From the NCBI RefSeq assembly GCF_010119225.1, contig NZ_WNKF01000007.1, positions 186,001 to 250,000 on the forward strand: a stretch of DNA of 64,000 bases. Reading direction: 5' to 3'. This stretch comes from Cyclobacterium roseum. Its GTDB lineage: Bacteria; Bacteroidota; Bacteroidia; Cytophagales; Cyclobacteriaceae. Positions 56,101-63,523 of this stretch are shown here, one piece after another; position 1 is the stretch's first letter; every line of letters starts with the position of its first letter. Made by a program: the position numbers and the translations under genes. Below the pieces are notes generated by a model that had not been told where the DNA came from, searched no databases, and saw nothing but the letters and a program-made list of their open reading frames with translations.

Positions 56101-56421
56101 AACCTGGACTCCAGGTATCCGGTACTCCAGTCCTGGTTGGCGGACAACAATTATGGAACCGGGCTGGATATCCCGCAAACCGGCTATTTACTAAATGCCG
56201 CTTATGTAAGGGTGAAAAACCTGACCGTTGGTTACTCGGTTCCGCAGGAAATCGCTGCCAAAATCAATGCCAGCCGAATACGGTTTTTTGTGACGGGTGA
56301 AAACCTGTTCGAGTTTTCGGCCATCAAATCCTTTGTGGATCCCGAATCGGTTAATAATGGCTACGGCTGGTCTTACCCTTTCCAGAGAAGGTATTCATTT
56401 GGTGTAAACATTGACCTTTAA
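53188..56421 (+). CDS. SusC/RagA-family TonB-dependent transporter without STN domain
   Basis: Outer-membrane transporter of 1077 residues. A signal peptide ends near residue 32 (LLGAAQAQ). A carboxypeptidase-regulatory-like domain spans about 34-110 (VVTGMVKDGVEDLPLPGVSV), and the plug follows with LEQVVVVGYGTQKKINLTGAVDQ and VPDINIRGFTSINGGGPLIVIDG. The remainder is barrel, ending RRYSFGVNIDL. There is no N-terminal STN domain, so unlike the first pair it is not expected to signal through FecR; the divergent TetR gene is the likely regulator. It is followed after 12 bases by its SusD partner. Confidence 0.96.
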   Translation: MQKMLQQFKEIKRKAGFLTLLLSLMLLGAAQAQIVVTGMVKDGVEDLPLPGVSVYQKGGNNVSITDIDGEYRIEVASPQSELVFSFIGFETQNIIVGDRTTIDVTLSAEETLLEQVVVVGYGTQKKINLTGAVDQVSGEDIINRPVANVMQGLQGASPGLNITYSGGRPGTVPDINIRGFTSINGGGPLIVIDGIAVADEDLLRLNPADIESFSVLRDAASAAIYGARAAFGVVLITTKQGGSKQKISYNSNFSWGKPTVLPGPVTDPYIYSRVMDQATSNTPWNYINFNDFHYQWARERSADPSVEDVRVDPNNPNQWAYMGNNDWYGYYFNDASFSTNQSMSISGSSNNENLPMTYYVSGDYTRENGMNKLQPDNWDRYSLRARVTATPKKWLKLDNNLNIYQTKRAESTNDITDIYYLTPIEVAENPDGTWANTDAGRLAARLVDGGRNREDMFGFHNILRATGTFLNGDLTVTGNGSFKREQWIYGWDRRKFEIGFGPDDVRTEGGDGLVAERNGNLQNTIFDLYGNYTKSFGDHSINILAGYNQESYSYSSVESERRVLISSSLPYLGLTTGDSFIRPGYSSYATQSVFGRANYTYDNKYILEFNGRYDGSSRFPSSNRWGFFPSISGAWIISDEGFFQDMAMGAAPTLKVRGSYGSLGNQNVSNFGYLQALPTGLSDYLIGGDRQVIVENAPELAVDPNFYTWERVITTNFGLDLGLWEDKFFATFDYFIRDTKDMLTNPVELPGVLGTSPPQQNAADLQTKGWELSLNYRNQFGSYEKPVQFSSKFFVSDSRSFITRFENEQGLLSNYRVGQEVGEIWGLVNDGMFSTEDEISQLDQSAIVPWGALDIVPGWPRYQDLNNDGKIEQGLTETDSKDLTIIGNNRARYQLGANLNVSWNGFDMSMFLQGVGRQDYYPQHYLFWGPYQQPYANIYPWNLDFYRGQADGEALRAQHSQSYLDAGLADQNLDSRYPVLQSWLADNNYGTGLDIPQTGYLLNAAYVRVKNLTVGYSVPQEIAAKINASRIRFFVTGENLFEFSAIKSFVDPESVNNGYGWSYPFQRRYSFGVNIDL

Positions 56422-56433
56422 TTCTAGAAAAAA

Positions 56434-58233
56434 ATGAAAAGATATAGCATATATACCCTGATACTAAGTCTATTCTGTTTTTCCTCTTGCGACGAAGACT
56501 TTATGGACAGGTATCCCCAGACATCCATATCACCCGAAGAATTTTTTAAAACCGAGGAAGACCTGAGGTTGTACGTGGATGGCCTGCTTACCCTTCCGGA
56601 CATGTTTGAATATCAGGCGGATCAAAGCAGTGATAATATGGCCACAACGGGGGCCGTAGAGATAAAAAGTATCATGACGGGTACTCCTAATTCGCAAAAC
56701 ATCACCAGCGGATGGGATTGGGAACGACTCCGTAACATCAATTATTTTCTGGAAAACAGTCCAAATGCGGATGCCAGTCAGGAGGCCATACAGCATTACG
56801 AGGGCCTGGCCAGATACTACCGGGCTGTATTCTACTTTGACAAGGTAAAGCGGTACTCGGATGTGCCTTGGTACGGTCAGCTTTTAAACCCCTCGGATGA
56901 GGAGTTATTGTACAAAGGCCGTGATTCCAGAGAGACCGTTATTTCCGGGATAATGGAAGATTTAGACTTTGCAGCAGCGCATGTCTGGGAAGAAGTCCCC
57001 AGCGGTACCCCGGGCAACTGGGCGGTTAAAGCCTTCTATGCTCGCGTGGCCTTATACGAAGGCTCTTACCGAAAGTATCACGAGGAGTTGGGATTGCAGG
57101 GATCTGCCAATGATCTTCTTACACTGGCGAGAGACCTGTCAGAGGAAATTATGGATTCCGGAAATTTTTCCCTTCATCAAACCGGGAATCCGGAAAGTGA
57201 TTACAAGGCCTTATTTAATAGCCAGGACCTTTCCGGCAATAGCGAAGTAATACTCTTCAATCCGTACGATCTGAATAAAGATAAAAGTAGTGATATCAAT
57301 TACACGGTTTTTGGCACCTACGAACAGTCCCCATCCAGAGACCTGGTGCAAACCTACCTGATGCGGGACGGTTCCCGGTTTACAGATAGGGCCGGGTTCG
57401 CAACCCTGCTTTATGTGGACGAATTCGAAAATAGGGATCCGCGCATGTCACAGACTCTGGTCTATCCGGGTTGGGTGAGAGCACCGGAGCCGGATGCATT
57501 TATTCCTATCCTAAACCGAAATTTTACGGGCTACTTTCAGCAAAAAGGATACAATAATACGATCGATAACATTGCCCTGGGTAGCCTTGATTTCCCGGTA
57601 TACCGCTATGCGGAAGTATTGCTTACTTATGCCGAGGCACTAGCCGAATTGGGTAGCCTGACACAGGCGGATGCCGATATATCGGTGAACCTGCTGCGCC
57701 AGCGAGCCGGCATGCCGGATTTGCAGGTGTCGCAGGCCAATGCCCTGCCGGATGCCTTTCTTACTGCCAAGTATCCCAATGTAAGCGGTCCGATGACGGG
57801 AGCAATATTGGAAGTACGCAGGGAACGAAGGGTGGAATTTGCCCTGGAGGGCTACCGGTACGATGACCTGATGCGCTGGTCAGCAGGTGAGTTACTGGAA
57901 AACATCCCTGAAGGCATGTATTTTCCTGGCCTTGGAAAATACGATATGACTGGAGATGGTATCGAAGACATCATATTGATAGGCAAAGATGCGGACGTTC
58001 CGGGCGATCCCGAAAAAGAAACCAATTCCCTGGGCAATATGCTCATTTATTACAAAACCGGTACGGTCGATGATAACGTGACCGTATACACGAAAAATGG
58101 CGCCCAGGGGGGTACACTGGTGACAGAGACCACAGAAAGAAGCTTTGAAGAACCCAAGTATTATTACCGTCCCATTCCTTTTCAACAAGTAAGCTTAAAT
58201 CCGAATCTGGAACAGATCTTTGGATGGGAATAA
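56434..58233 (+). CDS. SusD/RagB-family outer-membrane lipoprotein
   Basis: Lipoprotein of 599 residues with a signal ending FSSC near residue 19. SusD features are EGLARYYRAVFYFDKVKRYSDVPWYG in the N-terminal helical part, FPVYRYAEVLLTYAEALAELG, and REVRRERRVEFALEGYRYDDLMRW-type sequence near the C terminus (RRERRVEFALEGYRYDDLMR). Length is toward the longer end of the family, with an insert near residues 500-560. It pairs with the SusC-like protein encoded 12 bases upstream, and transcription past it meets a hairpin at 58256-58292. Confidence 0.95.
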   Translation: MKRYSIYTLILSLFCFSSCDEDFMDRYPQTSISPEEFFKTEEDLRLYVDGLLTLPDMFEYQADQSSDNMATTGAVEIKSIMTGTPNSQNITSGWDWERLRNINYFLENSPNADASQEAIQHYEGLARYYRAVFYFDKVKRYSDVPWYGQLLNPSDEELLYKGRDSRETVISGIMEDLDFAAAHVWEEVPSGTPGNWAVKAFYARVALYEGSYRKYHEELGLQGSANDLLTLARDLSEEIMDSGNFSLHQTGNPESDYKALFNSQDLSGNSEVILFNPYDLNKDKSSDINYTVFGTYEQSPSRDLVQTYLMRDGSRFTDRAGFATLLYVDEFENRDPRMSQTLVYPGWVRAPEPDAFIPILNRNFTGYFQQKGYNNTIDNIALGSLDFPVYRYAEVLLTYAEALAELGSLTQADADISVNLLRQRAGMPDLQVSQANALPDAFLTAKYPNVSGPMTGAILEVRRERRVEFALEGYRYDDLMRWSAGELLENIPEGMYFPGLGKYDMTGDGIEDIILIGKDADVPGDPEKETNSLGNMLIYYKTGTVDDNVTVYTKNGAQGGTLVTETTERSFEEPKYYYRPIPFQQVSLNPNLEQIFGWE

Positions 58234-58255
58234 TACCTTCTTAAAATTATTAATG

Positions 58256-58292
58256 GTAAGCTGCCGGAAATTCCGGTGGCTTACTTTTTTTC
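58256..58292 (+). terminator. Intrinsic terminator or attenuator after the second SusD
   Basis: GTAAGC (58256-58261) and GCTTAC (58279-58284) enclose CCGGAA/TTCCGG, giving a long stem with a mismatch, followed by a run of T. It sits between SusD and the phosphodiesterase gene, so expression of the downstream gene is probably lower than that of SusCD or needs read-through. Confidence 0.8.
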
Positions 58293-58324
58293 TATACCCG
58301 GTAAAATGTAACCTGAAACAACAT

Positions 58325-59557
58325 ATGATGAATAGAATGTATATCCTGACGGTCCTTTTTTTAGGCATTTTTCTGACTGCCTTTCAGGCTAGTGCTCAGG
58401 AAAAGAAAACCTTATTTATAATCTTAGACGGGATTCAGCGCGAACTGCTGCTCAAAAACCCTACTCCCAACCTGGACGATATCATCTCCGAAGGAGGTTA
58501 TTTTCCGGCCTACGTAGGAGGAGCAAAGGGCGGCTATTCCGAAACCCCCACCATATCCGCTGTGGGTTATAATAGCCTGCTTACCGGTGTTTGGGTCAAC
58601 AAACACAACGTAAAAGGAAATAGTATCCGCCGGCCTAATTATAATTACTGGACGATTTTCAGGCACTTCAAGAATAATTACCCCAACAAGACCACTGCCG
58701 TATACTCCACCTGGCTGGATAACCGCACCAAGCTGGTAGGGGAAAACCTGGAAGCCACAGGAAAGTTGCAGTTGGACTATCACTTTGACGGCCTGGAAGT
58801 CGATACCCTTGGATATCCCCATGATGACAAGAGTGATTATATCAAAAGAATTGATCAGGAAGTGGCTGCGTATGCGGCCGAAGATGTCCGAGAAAAAGCA
58901 CCGGACCTGACCTGGGTGTACCTACAGTACACCGATGATATGGGGCATCGCTTCGGAGCGAGTCCAGAAATGGATCTGGGAATTCAGGAAGCAGACCGAC
59001 AGGTTGGGATGATTTGGGATGCCATCCAGGAAAGGGAAAAACGGTTTGATGAAGAATGGCTGATTGTCATCACCACGGATCACGGCCGGGGAGAAGGGGG
59101 ATTTCACCATGGAGGCCAGTCGGAGGAAGAAAGGGCTACCTGGATTATTACCAATAATGCCCTCAATGAAATCGCCTCCCAGACACCTGGAATCGTGGAT
59201 ATTTTCCCAACCATGGCTACCTATATGGGGATTACGATTCCAAAGAATCAAGCCATGGAAGTCGATGGGGTTTCCCTTTTAGGGGAGGCGTATGCCTCTC
59301 ATTTGACGGGCGCGCTATCCGGTACGGAATTACAATTGAATTGGAAAAGCTATGGAAAGGAAGAAATGGCCCGGGTTTGGATCACCCCTACGAATCAATT
59401 CCGGTACGGCAACTCAGACCTTTACCGACAGTTGGGGGAAGTGAACTTGGAAGACGGTTCGGCAACTTTTGATATTAATGTTCCCCAGGATAATCTGAAA
59501 GTGGTTCTGGAATTGCCCAACGGATTTATCAATGTGTGGGTAAATAGCACCGATTGA
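58325..59557 (+). CDS. Alkaline-phosphatase-superfamily phosphodiesterase/nucleotide pyrophosphatase-like enzyme
   Basis: Exported enzyme of about 410 residues; the ATG at 58325 gives a proper signal peptide (MMNRMYILTVLFLGIFLTAF...ASAQ), while an upstream in-frame ATG at 58220 would overlap SusD. Metal and catalytic residues of the type I phosphodiesterase family are visible: LFIILDG with the first Asp, the nucleophile threonine in SETPTISAVGYNSL (about 74-76), QYTDDMGHRFG, TTDHGRGEGG and FHHGGQ. A C-terminal domain of about 95 residues follows the catalytic part. Its likely substrate is a phosphodiester or pyrophosphate compound that is then taken up by the adjacent SusC/SusD; substrate identity is inference. 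Confidence 0.88.
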   Translation: MMNRMYILTVLFLGIFLTAFQASAQEKKTLFIILDGIQRELLLKNPTPNLDDIISEGGYFPAYVGGAKGGYSETPTISAVGYNSLLTGVWVNKHNVKGNSIRRPNYNYWTIFRHFKNNYPNKTTAVYSTWLDNRTKLVGENLEATGKLQLDYHFDGLEVDTLGYPHDDKSDYIKRIDQEVAAYAAEDVREKAPDLTWVYLQYTDDMGHRFGASPEMDLGIQEADRQVGMIWDAIQEREKRFDEEWLIVITTDHGRGEGGFHHGGQSEEERATWIITNNALNEIASQTPGIVDIFPTMATYMGITIPKNQAMEVDGVSLLGEAYASHLTGALSGTELQLNWKSYGKEEMARVWITPTNQFRYGNSDLYRQLGEVNLEDGSATFDINVPQDNLKVVLELPNGFINVWVNSTD

Positions 59558-59601
59558 TCCTTTCTTAGCAGGTTTACCTACCATTTGTGTAAATCTAATG
59601 A

Positions 59602-59609
59602 TATATTTG
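59602..59609 (+). promoter_or_regulatory. Putative -7 element (TATATTTG)
   Basis: TATATTTG fits TAnnTTTG and lies 40 bases before the DUF5916 ATG. A nearby inverted repeat (CGTTTAAG at 59611 and CTTTAAACG near 59632-59640) could be a regulator site. This suggests that the gene also has its own promoter. Confidence 0.35.
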
Positions 59610-59649
59610 GCGTTTAAGGTTCTAAATTGGACTTTAAACGTCAAATTTA

Positions 59650-61854
59650 ATGAATAAACTAATATTAACTTACTTATTTCTATTTTTTACTAATTTTATT
59701 GCTTTCGGTCAACGCCCGGAACCGGCAAGCATGTATGCCGTGCGCCTAGAGGAGCCGGTTACAGTCGATGGCCGACTGGATGAAGGCGTCTGGCAAGAGG
59801 ATGGCTGGATTACTGATTTTATCCAGACCTTTCCTTCGGATACTTCCCTGGCCATAGCCCAGTCCAAAGTGAAAATTGCTTATGACGATAAGTTTCTCTA
59901 TATCGCGGCGATCATGCTCAATCCCGAACCAAGGGAAAAATACGTAAGCACCTCTCTCAGAAGAGATTACCGCGGAAATCAGAATGATGGGATCAGCGTT
60001 GTCATCGATACCTTCAACGATAAGACCAACGGGTACATTTTTGGCGTAAATCCCTATGGGGTTCAGCGGGAAGCGATGATGGGTAACGGAGGCTTGCAAC
60101 CTACTGATTTCAACCTGGCCTGGGATAATAAATGGTATTCGGAAGCCGCGATTCATGAGGACCACTGGATCGTGGAAATCGGCATTCCGTTTTCTACGCT
60201 TCGGTATAAAGACGACACGGACAACTGGAACGTGAATTTCTACCGCATTGATAGCAAGTACTCCGAAAAAAGCACCTGGACACCGATTCCTAAAAATTTC
60301 AACGTCACCCACATGGCGTTTACCCAGAACCTGTATTTTCCAGAGCCCTTGCCCAAATCCGGCGGAAATTATTCCCTTATTCCCTATGCGGCCATGGCGA
60401 CATCAACCAATTCCCTGGAAGGGTACAGCGAACCCTTAAAACCCTCCTTCGGCGGGGATGCGAAAATCGGGCTGGGACCGGCCATGAACCTGGACCTGAC
60501 GGTCAACCCTGACTTTTCGCAGGTAGAAGTAGACGAGCAAGTAACAAATCTCGATCGATTCGAGATTTTCTTTCCGGAGCGCCGGCAGTTTTTCCTGGAA
60601 AACGTAGACCTTTTTGCTGATTTTGGTACCGACCGCATCCGGCCCTTTTTCTCCCGCCGAATAGGGGTGGACCGCGATGAATCCACCGGGCAGAATGTGC
60701 AGAACCAAATCCTATATGGAGCACGCCTGAGTGGAAAATTAACAGATGACTGGCGCATAGGGGCCATGAACATGCAGACCGGAAGCGATCCCCTGAGAGG
60801 TATTACCGGCAAAAACTTTTCGGTAGCAGCCCTTCAGCGAAAAGTGTTTAACCGCTCCAATGTGGGCGTTATGCTGATCAATCGGGAAACGCTGGACATG
60901 GAAAGAACCAACCTGGTCAACGGTGACCATAACCGGCTGGCAGGCATCGATTACAACCTTTTTTCCAAAGACAACCGCTGGAGCGGTAAGTTTTTCTACC
61001 ATCGCACCTTTGAAAAAGGCGTGGACGAGGATACCGGCACCGGACATGCCCAACTGGCTTTTAATGACGTAAATTTTAACGCCGGCCTTGCCTATTCTTA
61101 CGTGGGCGAAAATTACAATCCCCTGGTGGGCTATACCCCCCGGACGGGATACCAACGCATTGCTCCGGAAATAGGCTATACCTTTTTTCCTGATTCCGAG
61201 CATATCAACCGGCATGGTCCGGGTCTTCTCTCCGAAACCCTGTGGAACCCCTCCCTGGGCGTTACGGACGAGTTGCATACCCTGAATTACCTGGTGCAGT
61301 TTCATTCCTTTGCAGAGGTGACGCTAAGTGGCAATAACCAATACACTTACCTCTTTTTTCCCTTTGACCCAACCCGCACCGGAGGCGAACCGCTGGCCGA
61401 GGGAACCGGGTATCGGTACAGCTACCTGGGAATTGATTTTCGCACGGATCCCAGAAAAGCACTGGCTCTTAGGGGTACCGGACAGATAGGACAATATTAC
61501 AGTGGCACGATGGCTAATTTTACGGGCATTGCGCAATGGCGGATCGGCTACCGGGCGAATATATCCATGAACCTGAGCTACAGTCGTATCCGGCTGCCCG
61601 AACCCCAAAAGGATGCCGACCTGTTTTTGATTGGGCCCCGAATAGACCTTACGTTTACCCGAAGCCTATTCTGGACTACCTTTATTCAGTACAATAACCA
61701 GATTGACAATATTAACATCAACACCCGAATTCAATGGCGCTACGCCCCGGTATCGGATCTTTTTATGGTGTATACTGACAATTATTTTCCCGGTACCTTC
61801 GCCTCCAAGCAACGGGCCTTTGTGATGAAGCTGAATTACTGGCTGAATTTATAA
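59650..61854 (+). CDS. DUF5916-family exported protein, second copy
   Basis: A 734-residue exported protein and paralogue of the 736-residue protein at 50055-52265. It has a signal peptide (MNKLILTYLFLFFTNFIAFGQ), a CBM9-like N-terminal domain (VTVDGRLDEGVWQEDGWITDF, SVVIDTFNDKTNGYIFGVNPYG), and the DUF5916 marker FPERRQFFLENVDLFADFG. Beta strands continue to the C-terminal VMKLNYWLNL. It is the last gene of the SusCD/phosphodiesterase group, starting 92 bases after the phosphodiesterase. Probably an outer-membrane barrel with a ligand-binding periplasmic domain; the function of the family is not established. Confidence 0.9.
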   Translation: MNKLILTYLFLFFTNFIAFGQRPEPASMYAVRLEEPVTVDGRLDEGVWQEDGWITDFIQTFPSDTSLAIAQSKVKIAYDDKFLYIAAIMLNPEPREKYVSTSLRRDYRGNQNDGISVVIDTFNDKTNGYIFGVNPYGVQREAMMGNGGLQPTDFNLAWDNKWYSEAAIHEDHWIVEIGIPFSTLRYKDDTDNWNVNFYRIDSKYSEKSTWTPIPKNFNVTHMAFTQNLYFPEPLPKSGGNYSLIPYAAMATSTNSLEGYSEPLKPSFGGDAKIGLGPAMNLDLTVNPDFSQVEVDEQVTNLDRFEIFFPERRQFFLENVDLFADFGTDRIRPFFSRRIGVDRDESTGQNVQNQILYGARLSGKLTDDWRIGAMNMQTGSDPLRGITGKNFSVAALQRKVFNRSNVGVMLINRETLDMERTNLVNGDHNRLAGIDYNLFSKDNRWSGKFFYHRTFEKGVDEDTGTGHAQLAFNDVNFNAGLAYSYVGENYNPLVGYTPRTGYQRIAPEIGYTFFPDSEHINRHGPGLLSETLWNPSLGVTDELHTLNYLVQFHSFAEVTLSGNNQYTYLFFPFDPTRTGGEPLAEGTGYRYSYLGIDFRTDPRKALALRGTGQIGQYYSGTMANFTGIAQWRIGYRANISMNLSYSRIRLPEPQKDADLFLIGPRIDLTFTRSLFWTTFIQYNNQIDNININTRIQWRYAPVSDLFMVYTDNYFPGTFASKQRAFVMKLNYWLNL

Positions 61855-61958
61855 ACCAGCGGTTGGCTACAACATTTAGTTACGGTGGCATTCCTGAAAT
61901 TTCTCGCAGCGGACACAAGGAAGACGCGGCATGCATAGCAAGTCCACAATTTGAATCT

Positions 61959-61999
61959 CATTTGTAAAAACGCAAGACATTAAACCAAACGTATCCAAC
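61959..61999. repeat. Degenerate partial repeat copy (R0)
   Basis: CATTTGTAAAAACG... followed by TTAAACCAAACGTATCC matches the first 40 bases of repeats R1-R3 with several changes. The C/G palindrome and the tail are missing. Confidence 0.6.
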
Positions 62000-62223
62000 C
62001 GTAATCCCATTAGTTAAAACGTGTCCGTTAAACCGAACGCACCCAATTCCCCCTTAATAAGGGGGCGCGGGGGATTATATATCGTAAATATCAATAAATC
62101 AATATATTATAAATCATAAATGACTCGTCCTGCTACAGTTTTATACAGAAATGAAATAATACAGTAAGCTGATTTTGTATGAATGAGTTGGTAAAGAACT
62201 GATTTGGTATAGTTTAATCAGTT
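61998..62223. repeat. Direct repeat copy R1 (about 226 bases)
   Basis: Starts CCGTAATCCCATTAGTTAAAACG and contains a palindrome CCCCCTTA-A-TAAGGGGG (62049-62065), then an AT-rich tail (ATATATCGTAAATATCAATA... and ACAGTTTTATACAGAAATG...). Copy R2 follows directly head-to-tail. Confidence 0.85.
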
Positions 62224-62478
62224 ACCGTAATCCCATTAGTTAAAACGTGCCCGTTAAACCGAACGTACACAATTCCCCCTTACCAAGGGGGCGCAGAGCC
62301 TGTCCCGACCAGAGTCGGGAGGGATTATATATCGTAAATATCAATAAATCAATATATTATAAATCATAAATGACTCGTTCTGCTACAGTTTTATACAGAA
62401 ATGAAATAAAACAGTAAGCTGATTTTGTATGAATGAATTGGTAAAGAAGAACCGATTTTGGTATAGTTGAATCGGGTC
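62224..62478. repeat. Direct repeat copy R2 (about 255 bases)
   Basis: Nearly identical to R1 over most of its length. The palindrome is CCCCCTT-ACC-AAGGGGG (62275-62291). An extra insertion after it carries its own inverted repeat, TCCCGAC (62303-62309) with GTCGGGA (62314-62320). Confidence 0.85.
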
Positions 62479-62630
62479 AGCCCATTTGTAAAAACGTGCC
62501 CGTTAAACCGAACGTACCCAACTCCCCCTTACCAAGGGGGTTAGGGGGATTTACTTACGTAAACATCAGTAAATCAATATATTATAAAAAAATTATTAGC
62601 TTGTCCCGTTACAAAGTAATCATTCAGATA
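62479..62630. repeat. Direct repeat copy R3 (truncated)
   Basis: Begins CCCATTTGTAAAAACGTGCCCG, contains CCCCCTT-ACC-AAGGGGG (62524-62540) and the CAATATATTATAAA segment, then diverges before the tail seen in R1 and R2. Confidence 0.75.
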
Positions 62631-62764
62631 AGCAACGCATTAGCCCCCAATACTACCATTTTTTCAATCTCCCCCAGAAAATTTCTAACAAATTAGTTTC
62701 ATTTCAACTAAAAAATAATTAGGTTTAACACCTTGTAAAACAGGTTAAAGAATCGACCAGGTCA

Positions 62765-63126
62765 ATGGAATGCTTCTCCGGCTATTTCGAAAATAAAAAT
62801 AGGACCCTATTAATGTTTGGGTTACTTCTGATGGTACTGGGAAATTCCTGCACCAAGGACCAATCCCTTGATCCCTTGCCCCGGGATTATACAGCACGCA
62901 TGACCCTGCTTCCCTCAGATACCCTGAGAATCCCCATGGGGTACCGCTCGAATGTATCAATAGCGACTTTGAGAAAGTAGGAGAGGTAGACCTCCCAGTC
63001 AATACCATCTATACCCGCATGTACTTCACCCATGATGGCAAGCTGTACCTCTCCCTAAACCACCCTGATAACAACCCCTCAGAAGACCAGATGGTGTTTG
63101 TAGGGTTTAAGCCGGAAGAGTTATAA
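62765..63126 (+). pseudogene. Internally deleted, frameshifted lipoprotein gene (possibly DUF4221-like)
   Basis: An N-terminal lipoprotein peptide starts at ATG 62765 (LLMVLGNSCTKDQSLDPLP) and runs on for 71 codons. From about 62950 a different frame continues ECINSDFEKVGEVDLPVN, then RMYFTHDGKLYLSLNHPDNN and QMVFVGFKPEEL, stopping at 63124-63126. The second peptide looks like the end of a much larger Bacteroidota propeller-type lipoprotein; DUF4221 is my best guess. Most of the middle is missing and the two parts are out of frame, so this is a remnant. Confidence 0.65.
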
Positions 63127-63163
63127 ATGCAATGATTTTATTTACAGTTGGTTTTTGGTTTTC

Positions 63164-63178
63164 GGCATTACAAATGCC
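63164..63178. repeat. REP-like palindrome GGCATTACAAATGCC
   Basis: GGCATTACAAATGCC can form a 5-bp hairpin with a 5-base loop and lies in the first copy of a ~55-base direct repeat. Confidence 0.55.
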
Positions 63179-63334
63179 TCGTTTACGAAACCAATCAAAT
63201 ACCTCGGATGAAGTATGCCACTTCACCTTATTTTCCGGGAGTCATAAACAAAATTAACCCGCTAAAACACCATTTTAATCGAATAACTTGGCGTTTTAAC
63301 GAACGTTATTTTTTTGCCTGTTCTTTGGTTTCCA

Positions 63335-63347
63335 GCATTAAAAATGC
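63335..63347. repeat. REP-like palindrome GCATTAAAAATGC
   Basis: A diverged version of the palindrome at 63164 (GCATTAAAAATGC), inside the second copy of the ~55-base direct repeat; the flanks TTTGGTTT and CTTGTTTACG are conserved. Confidence 0.5.
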
Positions 63348-63410
63348 CTTGTTTACGTAATTCATCGGATACCTGGGATGTCCTTGCAATCTAACCCGGA
63401 GCGGGGTTTT

Positions 63411-63425
63411 GGGATTACAAATCCC
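63411..63425. repeat. REP-like palindrome GGGATTACAAATCCC
   Basis: GGGATTACAAATCCC has the same ATTACAAAT core with compensating changes in the stem relative to the palindrome at 63164. Such palindromes in Bacteroidota are often associated with RAYT-type transposases, though none is encoded in the window. Confidence 0.6.
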
Positions 63426-63523
63426 GTATATCTCAACTACGTAATTACGAATTATAAGGAGCGCAGTAGTCTATTCAAACTTGAAAGTTGATTAACTGGT
63501 GCAAAATGGCTTATATTTAGGAA

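Larger units (their letters stand above)
61855..62764. other. Gene-free spacer with direct repeats
   Basis: A 910-base region without a credible gene. It holds three direct copies (plus a degenerate partial copy) of a repeat described in separate entries. A short open frame at 62496-62696 runs across repeat 3 and is not considered real. Confidence 0.8.
63127..63523. other. Gene-free spacer with REP-like palindromes and a direct repeat
   Basis: A 397-base region without a credible gene (a short open frame at 63148-63360 is not supported). It contains three related palindromes (listed separately), two of them inside a ~55-base direct repeat at about 63152-63208 and 63322-63382. Confidence 0.7.

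Noticed and set aside
59746-61305. Antisense open frames of 188 codons (59746-60312 and 60739-61305) within the second DUF5916 gene
   Set aside because: No domain, no promoter and full overlap with a good gene.
61959-62630. CRISPR array
   Set aside because: Repeat units are over 220 bases long, contiguous without unique spacers, and no cas gene is present.
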